NCBI GenBank assembly: GCA_014323965.1 | Contig: JACONB010000024.1 | Span: forward strand, 4,596 to 15,760 | Source: Prochloron sp. SP5CPC1 | GTDB taxonomy: Bacteria > Cyanobacteriota > Cyanobacteriia > Cyanobacteriales > Prochloraceae | DNA: 11,165 bases | Reading direction: 5' to 3' | In this document: piece by piece, positions 1-5,696 of the stretch | Position numbering within the stretch: the stretch's first letter is position 1 | Layout of the letters: each line of letters starts with the position of its first letter | Notes under the pieces: generated by a model | The model's input: the letters and a program-made list of their open reading frames with translations, nothing else | What the model was told of the DNA's origin: nothing | Databases searched by the model: none | Position numbers and translations under genes: made by a program

Positions 1-154
1 CCATAATTTCCAAGAGACCATTACTATAGGAAAGCCTGGCAGCGCGACTTTCTCCCAATTCCGTTAATATATTTTCAAATTGCTGCCAACTAACATCCTC
101 AAGCATTAATTGATGCCCGGGTTTAATCTTTAATTGTCCTAACTCTAATAGCAT
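1..154 (-). CDS. Uma2-family (DUF820) putative endonuclease, N-terminal part only
   Basis: Fifty-one codons are visible before the left edge cuts the gene. The translation starts MLLELGQLKIKPG and continues with a VSWQQFENIL segment, a GESRAARLSYSNG segment and LLEIM. The pattern of a W-x-x-F-E-x-I-L helix, then an ARLSYxNGxLEIM strand, is typical of the start of Uma2 proteins, a PD-(D/E)XK-fold family that is very numerous in cyanobacteria and mostly of unknown role. The catalytic part lies outside the window. The ATG at 152-154 has no strong Shine-Dalgarno sequence. An in-frame TTG seven codons upstream would add LPNGLTI and is an alternative start. The family call rests on pattern memory, not a search. 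Confidence 0.72.
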   Translation of the reverse strand, partial: MLLELGQLKIKPGHQLMLEDVSWQQFENILTELGESRAARLSYSNGLLEIM

Positions 155-237
155 TATTGTTAATCCATTAGGCAATATGTGCCAAAAACCTCAGTATAGC
201 AGGCAATAGGGAGCAGATTTGTGTGTTAGTCCAGTAG

Positions 238-258
238 GTTGGGTTAGGGTAATCCAAC
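238..258. repeat. Inverted repeat GTTGGGTTA-GGG-TAATCCAAC
   Basis: Two 9-base arms pair except for one G-T wobble around a GGG loop. It sits 10 bases beyond the stop of the AAA/R3H gene, in the otherwise featureless 114-base spacer before the Uma2 gene. It resembles the interspersed GTAGGTTGGGTT... elements common in cyanobacterial spacers. It could serve as a transcript-end hairpin for the minus-strand operon, but no T-run follows on that strand, so I do not call it a terminator. Confidence 0.45.
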
Positions 259-268
259 AGAAATGCTG

Positions 269-1960
269 TTAAGCAGGATAGATACGTAGACGCCGGTTAG
301 GATCGGAGCCAAAACTATCGGAGTGGAGGCGATAATGTTCCACTAACTCGTGTTGCATTTTCCTTACCTTGGGGGATCGAGGTAATAATTCCACTGGTTG
401 TCCTTGAGGAATGACAATTTGTTCTACTGCTAGTCTAGCTTCTTCCAGGGCTTCAATTTCGTCATCGCTCCCAGTGTAAGCAAACAAGCGCAAATCTATC
501 TCTTCGGGCGTTTTGGGGTCATCCATACCCAACAAGCGCTTTAAGGCGCTGGCAATATGAGTAATAGTGTTAGACTTGACTCCATGAATAGGCACTTGAC
601 GGGTAATGGATATCTGTCGCAGTTTGGAATTGTTTTTAGCGTGGGAGCGCAGTGCCAAAATAGCATCCGCATTATTCATCTCCTTCGTCACCACTACAGG
701 TAGATTCAGCACGGCAATTACTTGTTCCAACTGATTGCGACTGATACCATAGGAATAGACATAGACAGGCCATTCTTCCCCATTTGGTGCTGGAGTCCGA
801 ACTTTCTGAAAAGACTCTTCTTGTCCATATAAAGCCTTATTCAGCATTTCCTCGAAATCCTGATCCACTGCTGGCAAACCAGGAAGACGCTCTGTCCCCT
901 CAGATTGGTCATAATTCTTAGAAGGTGCAGTTTTCTTGGCAATACTTACCTCCCCATCATCGCTAACTGTCCTGATTTCTGAGAATGAATCTTTTCCTCG
1001 CAATAAATTGTCCACCGTCTTAGCTACATCTTTGTGAACAACCCACTGCTGTCGCTCCAACATTTCCACCGCCATGGCAAAAGTGGGGGGTGCTTTCCGC
1101 TCCAAGACAGTCTTCTGAGAACGGCGACGGCGGGCTTCTTCATCTCCTAAAATAACAGCTTGTATCCCCCCCACCAAATCCGAGAGAGTGGGGTTTTTAA
1201 TCAGGTTGTCAATGCGATTGCCGTGGGCAGTTCCCACCAGTTGCACTCCCCGTTCCGCGATAGTTCTCGCCGCCAGCGCCTCTAATTCCGTACCTATTTC
1301 GTCGATGACAATTACTTCGGGCATGTGGTTTTCCACAGCCTCAATCATCACCTGATGCTGCAATTCTGGGCGAGCAACTTGCATCCTGCGAGCACGCCCG
1401 ATAGCAGGATGGGGAATATCTCCATCCCCAGCAATTTCATTGGAGGTGTCGATAATTACCACCCGTTTGTGTAAATCATCTGCTAAGACTCGGGCAATTT
1501 CCCTTAAAGCGGTGGTTTTCCCCACTCCAGGACGTCCCAAAAGCAGGATCGAGCCTCCGGTTTCCACTAAATCCCGAATCATGACGATGGTACCGAAAAC
1601 GGCGCGACCTATACGACAGGTTAAACCGATAATCTCCCCGGTACGATTGCGAATAGCACTAATGCGGTGGAGTGTACTACCGATCCCAGCCCGGTTGTCG
1701 CTGCTAAAGCTACCCACTTGTTGGATACAATTTTGTAAGTCTGTTTTGGATACTGGTTGGTCTCCCAGGTAGCAAACTTCTTGCGGGAAGCGTGCTTCGG
1801 GAAGTCGTCCCAAATCCATGACCACTTCAATTAAGCTATTCTGTTTGGGATGTTTATCTATTGCAGAACGAATCTCTGGGGGGAAAATTTTGAGTAATTC
1901 CTCCAGATCGTCGGTAATTTGCATCCGGTGGCATGGTATTTTATCCTGCATTAAAGCCAT
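269..1960 (-). CDS. AAA ATPase with C-terminal R3H nucleic-acid-binding domain (Ycf45/SpoIIIAA-like)
   Basis: The 563-residue protein has a P-loop ATPase core with Walker A GRPGVGKTT at 142-150 and Walker B VIVIDEIGTE at 216-225, followed by the conserved LVGTAHGN segment at 241-248. This core belongs to the family that includes plastid Ycf45 and sporulation protein SpoIIIAA. An acidic, poorly conserved-looking linker (about 320-395) leads to a second globular region (397-480, starting WPVYVYSYGISRNQLEQ). The end (about 530-562) is an R3H domain with the R-x3-H signature at R533/H537, which binds single-stranded nucleic acid in other proteins. A soluble ATP-driven nucleic-acid role is inferred; the cyanobacterial function is not established. 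It lies 3 bases after ldpA, so the two are probably translationally coupled. The start is uncertain: M13 (1922-1924, MQITDDLEELL) matches how I remember homologues beginning, and the first twelve residues may be untranslated. Confidence 0.9.
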   Translation of the reverse strand: MALMQDKIPCHRMQITDDLEELLKIFPPEIRSAIDKHPKQNSLIEVVMDLGRLPEARFPQEVCYLGDQPVSKTDLQNCIQQVGSFSSDNRAGIGSTLHRISAIRNRTGEIIGLTCRIGRAVFGTIVMIRDLVETGGSILLLGRPGVGKTTALREIARVLADDLHKRVVIIDTSNEIAGDGDIPHPAIGRARRMQVARPELQHQVMIEAVENHMPEVIVIDEIGTELEALAARTIAERGVQLVGTAHGNRIDNLIKNPTLSDLVGGIQAVILGDEEARRRRSQKTVLERKAPPTFAMAVEMLERQQWVVHKDVAKTVDNLLRGKDSFSEIRTVSDDGEVSIAKKTAPSKNYDQSEGTERLPGLPAVDQDFEEMLNKALYGQEESFQKVRTPAPNGEEWPVYVYSYGISRNQLEQVIAVLNLPVVVTKEMNNADAILALRSHAKNNSKLRQISITRQVPIHGVKSNTITHIASALKRLLGMDDPKTPEEIDLRLFAYTGSDDEIEALEEARLAVEQIVIPQGQPVELLPRSPKVRKMQHELVEHYRLHSDSFGSDPNRRLRIYPA

Positions 1961-1963
1961 AGG

Positions 1964-3031
1964 TCACTTGTTTATCGGCGATTTCAGTGGTATAATAAGG
2001 TTACGAGCTGATTCAACCGCCCGAGAGAGCAAATCGGGAGCATCTTCCAATTGCAAGGGGGAGGGAGAATTTCTTAAATTTTCATTGACTTGACTATTAA
2101 TTGTTTCTAATTGATCTATAATAGGAGAAAGGAGATGGCGAGCATAGCTCCCATAAGCAATTCCTGAAATGCTGTGTTGGTTTCCAGTTGGTTGGAGTAA
2201 TCCAACCTCTTTTAGTTTATCGACAGTGGTATTATTGGTACCACCAGCTAATTGAACGTATCCCGGTAATTGAGCTGCCAGCACCTTTTGTGCTAATTTA
2301 ATAGTAGCCCGGGTAGTACCGGGTCCAATATCCCCACTCATAGGACGACCATCAGTTTGCCAAATTAGGGGACAGGGTAAAGGAGCGATGGTTTGATACA
2401 AAGATTGAAGATAATCAATCAGATCCGGACCATCCTGACAACTAATTGCCAGTAGTTTGAGTTTTTCGCAATAGGGAGAAATATCCTGCCAAAGTTTGTG
2501 AAAAAGCGCCCCATGTCCCACCTGAGTGTGAATTTCCATGGCGTCAATGGTCATGTCTTCAATTAAGGGGGTTATCATAGATGGGGTGGTGACATAGGAC
2601 CGAGTATAAATTAGTTTCTCGGGACAAACAGATAAACAACGCCCACAACCGTAACACCGTTCATTTATCACCCCAAAGAAGTCCGATATAGCGTTTGCGG
2701 GACAAATCTGTTCACAAGGACGGGGACAGTCAGAGGGACATTTAGTCTCATCAAAGACTGCCTTACGAAAATGGGGGTCTTCTCCATCATTCACACTCAC
2801 CATTAACCAAGGTTTAACTACCGCTCTCATCGAAGCAGCAGCTTCTATTCCTTCAATTGCTGCCGTAATCACAGCAGGATCCGCAGCAACATCGATACAG
2901 TCAGCACCCGCAAGGGTATAGGCTAAGGCAAGACTGCGAATTGCGGGAAGGTTTTGGTAACTGGCACCGCAGATGAGCTTGAACCAGTGACCGGACTTTA
3001 AGGAATGGAAAGGGTTCTTATTTTGTTTCAC
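1964..3031 (-). CDS. ldpA: LdpA, iron-sulfur redox protein of the circadian clock input
   Basis: The 355-residue protein has two cysteine clusters. The first is a spaced set C98/C102/C106/C110; the second is a classical ferredoxin-type motif CYGCGRCLSVCP with C126, C129, C132 and C136. The N-terminal block HWFKLICGASYQNLPAIRSL followed by AYTLAGADCIDVAADPAV is highly characteristic of LdpA. In Synechococcus elongatus, LdpA binds iron-sulfur clusters, senses cellular redox state and adjusts circadian period according to light, affecting CikA and KaiA. Length fits the family. The start is GTG (3029-3031): no in-frame ATG occurs until M68, which would remove the conserved N-terminal block. That GTG lies at the edge of a CCTCTGCG-type interspersed repeat, and no Shine-Dalgarno sequence is visible. 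It is the first gene of a two-gene operon with the AAA/R3H ATPase. Confidence 0.93.
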   Translation of the reverse strand: MKQNKNPFHSLKSGHWFKLICGASYQNLPAIRSLALAYTLAGADCIDVAADPAVITAAIEGIEAAASMRAVVKPWLMVSVNDGEDPHFRKAVFDETKCPSDCPRPCEQICPANAISDFFGVINERCYGCGRCLSVCPEKLIYTRSYVTTPSMITPLIEDMTIDAMEIHTQVGHGALFHKLWQDISPYCEKLKLLAISCQDGPDLIDYLQSLYQTIAPLPCPLIWQTDGRPMSGDIGPGTTRATIKLAQKVLAAQLPGYVQLAGGTNNTTVDKLKEVGLLQPTGNQHSISGIAYGSYARHLLSPIIDQLETINSQVNENLRNSPSPLQLEDAPDLLSRAVESARNLIIPLKSPINK

Positions 3032-3056
3032 GCAGAGGCTCAGAGGCTCAGAGAGG
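3028..3056 (-). repeat. Interspersed CCTCTGAG/CCTCTGCG repeat at the ldpA start
   Basis: Read on the minus strand this is a run of near-identical units (CTCTGAGC, CTCTGAGC, CTCTGCGTG). It is a copy of the widespread cyanobacterial CRCAGAGRCGCAGAG type. Its last bases include the GTG used to start ldpA. Related copies lie at 5074-5106 and 9281-9310. Confidence 0.7.
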
Positions 3057-3074
3057 TTTTTGTAGGGTTGGCAA

Positions 3075-3287
3075 TTAACTTACAATATTAATGTTAAGGT
3101 TTTCTAAGATAATCTGTCTAGCTTCAGCGATCGCATCAATAGCTTCATGCCAAACATCTAAAGTAGATGTTATTTCTTTAATATAAGCCAAACCCTTTTT
3201 ATCTTGGGAAGGGAGACGAAACTGCTGATGACTTCCTTTTTGTCACACTTTGACAAATCCAGGTTTAAGAACAGGAATCTTGCTCAT
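3075..3287 (-). pseudogene. Degenerate hicA toxin gene (mRNA interferase), inactivated
   Basis: Its ATG overlaps the hicB stop as ATGA, the usual translationally coupled layout. The conceptual translation begins MSKIPVLKP, then GFVKV, then a TGA stop at codon 15 (3243-3245), then QKGSHQQFRLP. Normal HicA proteins read roughly MSKIP...KP-(about ten residues)-GFV-x-V-R-QKGSH-x-QF, so two lesions are visible: loss of about ten residues of the first helix, and CGA (Arg) changed to TGA. The catalytic-histidine motif GSHxxF survives after the stop. The rest (LPSQDKKGLAYIKEI... to a TAA at 3075-3077) stays open but does not resemble the HicA C-terminus, and neither other frame restores it, so a deletion or junction is likely. 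No start codon lies between the stop and the His motif. An active toxin cannot be made. Confidence 0.75.
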
Positions 3288-3499
3288 GGTGACTTGAGCA
3301 CAATCTGTTGTGTACCAACAAACTCCATGTCTAACACTGGCAGACTATCTTCTAGGAGCATTTCAATTACTTCACGCAAGTTTTGCTGTACTTCATCTAA
3401 AGTCTCTCCTTGAGAATGAGCACCGGCAAAACCAGGCACGTAGCCTACATATAGCTGTGTCTCAGAATCTCTTTCTATAATTGCTGTAAAGGTTTTCAT
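3284..3499 (-). CDS. HicB-family antitoxin, short form, apparently orphaned
   Basis: The 71-residue protein begins MKTFTAIIERDSETQLYVGYVPGFAGAHSQ..., followed by GETLDEVQQNLREVIEMLLED and ending EFVGTQQIVLKSP. This is the complete HicB partial-RNase-H-like fold: a beta hairpin, the VPGFAGAHSQGET turn, one long helix and a last strand. No C-terminal DNA-binding domain is present, as in the many short HicB proteins of about 70 residues. HicB neutralises HicA toxin by binding it directly. Here the coupled downstream hicA is broken, so the gene is probably a relic or protects against toxins encoded elsewhere. It lies 77 bases after gnd on the same strand and may be partly co-transcribed with it. 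No strong ribosome binding site is visible. Confidence 0.85.
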   Translation of the reverse strand: MKTFTAIIERDSETQLYVGYVPGFAGAHSQGETLDEVQQNLREVIEMLLEDSLPVLDMEFVGTQQIVLKSP

Positions 3500-3545
3500 A
3501 TATCAATAAACTTTTTGTAGAAGGAAGTTGGAAGGGAAAAGGGTA

Positions 3546-3570
3546 GGGGCACCGTCTATAACGCTGCCCC
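3546..3570 (-). terminator. Hairpin after gnd, member of the GTAGGGGCAC repeat family
   Basis: On the minus strand GGGGCA and TGCCCC form a 6-base stem, with two further CG pairs inside after a mismatch, followed by TACCCTTTTCCC. It begins 7 bases past the gnd stop, so it may end or attenuate the gnd transcript before hicB. The T-tract is short and interrupted. Ten bases (GTAGGGGCAC, 3543-3552) are shared with the palindrome at 8591-8615, so it may simply be a repeat copy. Confidence 0.4.
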
Positions 3571-3576
3571 GAGGGG

Positions 3577-4998
3577 TTACTGAGCGGTCCATTCGGTGTG
3601 GAAGAATTCTCCTCTGGGTTTATCCACCCGTTCGTAAGTATGGGCACCGAAGTAGTCTCGCTGGGCTTGAGTGAGATTTTGGGGTAGGCGATGACGCCGA
3701 TAGCTGTCAAAATAATCCAAAGATGCGCTAAATGCAGGCACGGGAATGCCCAATTTATTAGCTACTGCTAACACAGATCGCCACGCTTCTTGACGTTCTA
3801 AAATGGTCTGTTTAAATTCACCCGCTAAGAGCAAGTTCGGCAAATTGGGATGAGACTGAAATGCTGATTTAATCTTATCTAAAAATCCTGCCCGAATAAT
3901 ACAGCCTCCTTTCCAAATGCGGGCAATTTCACCTAAGTTCAAATTGTAATTGTATTCTGTCGATGCTTTGCCTAATAAAGCCATTCCTTGAGCGTAGGAA
4001 CACATCTTGGAGCAATAGAGAGCATCCCTCACTTGATTTATAAATGTGTTCCTATCCCCATCATACTTGCTCTGAGGACCAGTTAATTGGGACATTGCTG
4101 CTACCCGTTCCTCTTTATAGGAGGACATGACCCGAGCATTCACTGCTGCGTACATAGTGGGGATAGGTACTCCCAACTCCAAAGAGCTGACAATGGTCCA
4201 TCTTCCAGTTCCCTTTTGTCCCGCAGAGTCCAGAATTAAGTCTACCAGGGGACGATTGGTTTCCTTATCTATATATTTAAAAATATCTGCTGTAATTTCA
4301 ATTAGGAACGAGTTCAATTCATCTGTCCTATTCCATTCACTAAATACCTGGTGCAACTCCAAGTGGTCCAGCCCCAAACCATGTTGGAGGATATCATAGG
4401 CTTCAGCAATCAGTTGCATATCCCCATATTCAATGCCGTTGTGAACCATTTTTACGTAGTGTCCCGCACCACCGGGACCGATATAAGTAACGCAAGGACC
4501 ATCGTCTACTTGGGCAGCGATTTTAGTCAGAATTGGTTCTAAGTAATTATAAGAGGTTTTTGTCCCTCCAGGCATTAAACTGGGTCCGTTGAGGGCACCT
4601 TCTTCTCCACCGCTCACTCCCATACCTACAAAACCCAGTCCAGTAGCTTCCAAGTCTTGGGTACGTCGCTCTGTATCGCCGTAGAGGGAGTTACCACCGT
4701 CGATAATGGTGTCTCCTTCTTCTAGGAGAGGTTTTAGTTGTTCGATAACTGCGTCTACAGGTTTCCCTGCTTTCACCATGACTAGAATTTTCCGGGGACG
4801 ATCCAGAATTTGGACGAATTCTGCTAGGGAGTAGGCAGCTTGAACGGCCTTGTTTTTAGCACGAGAGGCCATAAATTGCTGGGTTTTGGCCGCTGTGCGG
4901 TTGTACACAGCAATGGGAAAACCGCGACTCTCTACGTTCAGAGCGAGATTTTCTCCCATTACTGCTAAACCGATAACCCCGAAAGTTCTTGCTGTCAT
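3577..4998 (-). CDS. gnd: 6-phosphogluconate dehydrogenase, decarboxylating (NADP+)
   Basis: The enzyme converts 6-phosphogluconate and NADP+ to ribulose-5-phosphate, CO2 and NADPH in the oxidative pentose phosphate pathway, the main night-time NADPH source in cyanobacteria. The 473 residues are full length. The Rossmann motif GLAVMGENLALN is at 10-21, and NRT at 33-35 is the 2'-phosphate-binding signature of NADP-specific enzymes. Substrate-loop segment VSGGEEGALNGPS lies at 128-140. Catalytic K183 and E190 occur in KMVHNGIEYGD, and the family signature LDSAGQKGTGRW at 256-267. The C-terminal tail segment YFGAHTYERVD carries the residues that reach into the partner subunit of the dimer. All key positions are present. 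The gene is divergent from the 5140 gene; no convincing Shine-Dalgarno or promoter could be fixed in the 141-base spacer. Confidence 0.97.
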   Translation of the reverse strand: MTARTFGVIGLAVMGENLALNVESRGFPIAVYNRTAAKTQQFMASRAKNKAVQAAYSLAEFVQILDRPRKILVMVKAGKPVDAVIEQLKPLLEEGDTIIDGGNSLYGDTERRTQDLEATGLGFVGMGVSGGEEGALNGPSLMPGGTKTSYNYLEPILTKIAAQVDDGPCVTYIGPGGAGHYVKMVHNGIEYGDMQLIAEAYDILQHGLGLDHLELHQVFSEWNRTDELNSFLIEITADIFKYIDKETNRPLVDLILDSAGQKGTGRWTIVSSLELGVPIPTMYAAVNARVMSSYKEERVAAMSQLTGPQSKYDGDRNTFINQVRDALYCSKMCSYAQGMALLGKASTEYNYNLNLGEIARIWKGGCIIRAGFLDKIKSAFQSHPNLPNLLLAGEFKQTILERQEAWRSVLAVANKLGIPVPAFSASLDYFDSYRRHRLPQNLTQAQRDYFGAHTYERVDKPRGEFFHTEWTAQ

Positions 4999-5073
4999 TG
5001 CTTAAAATAGTTGACTCCATTTTCTATACTAGCTCTCCTGGGAGGATTATCATATAAAGAAATTCTTAAGTAT

Positions 5074-5106
5074 TCTTCCTTTGCGCCTTGGCGCCTTTGC
5101 GCGAGA
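5074..5106 (+). repeat. Interspersed CCTTTGCGCC-type repeat upstream of the 5140 gene
   Basis: Tandem imperfect units CCTTTGCG, CCTTGGCG and CCTTTGCGCG read on the plus strand, of the same general type as the elements at 3028-3056 and 9281-9310. It ends 33 bases before the ATG of the coiled-coil gene. The open frame running through it upstream of that ATG has no coding character. Confidence 0.65.
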
Positions 5107-5139
5107 TATAATATTCTCATAGAGTTGCCGGTAATAGCT

Positions 5140-5547
5140 ATGGATTCAATTTCCCTGGAACTTCAGAAATTAAAAGGGCAGTCTTCTAAGGAAACTGCTC
5201 CCGTGGAGAATATCTTAAATGATGTTAAGACTAGGTTCCAACAGCAAAAACCAAAACCTAAAACTGGGGCAAAAACAGATTTTATATTAAACAGTTTAAA
5301 GTCTCAGTATGAGCAGAAAGAGCAAGTTGAAGGAAAGGAGAGACAAAAGCAGCAGTTAGAAGAAATACAGCAGGAAGAATTGCTCAGACAGCGAAAAAGA
5401 AAGGCGATTGCTCGCAAAGCTAAAGAGTGGTTGAATAATCTGGATCCCATTTCTGAGGAAGGTTTTTGGTTCGAGGAGTTTTCTGATGCTTATGATTCTA
5501 AATTAGAAGCTGCAATAGACTATTTGCAAGCTCTAGATCACACATAA
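5140..5547 (+). CDS. Small charged coiled-coil protein resembling the Slr1339 (salt-stress) family
   Basis: The 135-residue soluble protein starts MDSISLELQKLKGQ. A Gln/Lys/Glu-rich stretch (about 54-96) is predicted by eye to be a long helix or coiled coil. The C-terminal block (95-131: KEWLNNLDPISEEGFWFEEF, then KLEAAIDYLQAL) looks like the conserved core of the cyanobacterial Slr1339-type proteins, annotated as salt-stress related; the biochemical function is unknown to me. A short motif occurs twice, ENILNDVKTRFQQQK at 23-37 and DFILNSLKSQYEQK at 47-60. I chose the ATG at 5140 and not the ATG at 5011, because the extra 43 residues would be encoded by the interspersed repeat and spacer and have no family resemblance. 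It lies upstream of glgP on the same strand with a 149-base gap. Confidence 0.75.
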   Translation: MDSISLELQKLKGQSSKETAPVENILNDVKTRFQQQKPKPKTGAKTDFILNSLKSQYEQKEQVEGKERQKQQLEEIQQEELLRQRKRKAIARKAKEWLNNLDPISEEGFWFEEFSDAYDSKLEAAIDYLQALDHT

Positions 5548-5571
5548 AACACTTAGTTAAGTATTTATGTG
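5541..5571 (+). other. Imperfect hairpin overlapping the stop of the 5140 gene
   Basis: CACATAAA and TTTATGTG pair over 8 bases. Inside them ACTTA and TAAGT pair over 5 bases around a GT loop, with a small internal bulge. The TAA stop lies in the left arm. It may protect or end the 3' end of this transcript, but it is AT-rich and no T-run follows, so termination is uncertain. Confidence 0.4.
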
Positions 5572-5578
5572 TAATCCA

Positions 5579-5603
5579 TTCCCGGTTCCCCGTTCCCGGT
5601 TCC
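5579..5603. repeat. Heptamer tandem repeat TTCCCGG/TTCCCCG
   Basis: Three consecutive 7-base units (TTCCCGG, TTCCCCG, TTCCCGG) and a partial fourth (TTCC) are present. This matches the short tandemly repeated heptamers known from filamentous cyanobacterial spacers. It has no coding or CRISPR character. Confidence 0.75.
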
Positions 5604-5647
5604 ATCAAAAAGAGATTATTAAGAATTGGGTTGCCTCGGGGAAGAAA

Positions 5648-5677
5648 TGGTACAAATAACACTACCCAATGTATAAT
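5648..5677 (+). promoter_or_regulatory. Candidate glgP promoter (TATAAT at 5672-5677)
   Basis: A consensus TATAAT -10 box lies 20 bases before the GTG start of glgP. The best -35 match is TGGTAC at 5648-5653 with an 18-base spacer, which is poor. If used, transcription would begin near 5684, giving a leader of only about 13 bases and leaving just the AAGGA site to act as ribosome binding site. Confidence 0.35.
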
Positions 5678-5680
5678 AGA

Positions 5681-5692
5681 GGAGTAGAAGGA
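5681..5692 (+). promoter_or_regulatory. Ribosome binding site region deciding the GTG start of glgP
   Basis: GGAG (5681-5684) and AAGGA (5688-5692) lie 12 and 4 bases before GTG 5697. This supports the GTG start over the internal ATG at 5763, whose upstream sequence (GATCGCACTGGG) has no comparable site. Confidence 0.5.
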
Positions 5693-5696
5693 ACTC

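Noticed and set aside
1440..1772. A 110-codon plus-strand frame inside the AAA/R3H gene
   Set aside because: It is antisense to the Walker A region of a well-supported gene; its proline- and serine-rich content is what the complement of such sequence gives.
2188..2206. Inverted repeat GGTTGGA-GTAA-TCCAACC similar to the one at 238-258
   Set aside because: It lies inside ldpA coding sequence (the VGLLQPTG region) and is explained by the codons there.
3243..3245. Stop-codon readthrough or selenocysteine at the in-frame TGA of hicA
   Set aside because: HicA normally has arginine here, the gene has other lesions, and I see no recoding signal; a nonsense mutation is simpler.
5011..5139. A 43-residue N-terminal extension of the coiled-coil gene, starting at ATG 5011
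   Set aside because: It is encoded by spacer and the CCTTTGCGCC-type repeat and shows no family resemblance. The ATG at 5140 gives a protein whose start fits the family.
4999..5139. Divergent promoters between gnd and the 5140 gene (TATACT at 5025-5030; TATGAT on the minus strand at 5049-5054)
   Set aside because: Neither has an acceptable -35 box at normal spacing; in AT-rich spacer such hexamers are expected by chance.
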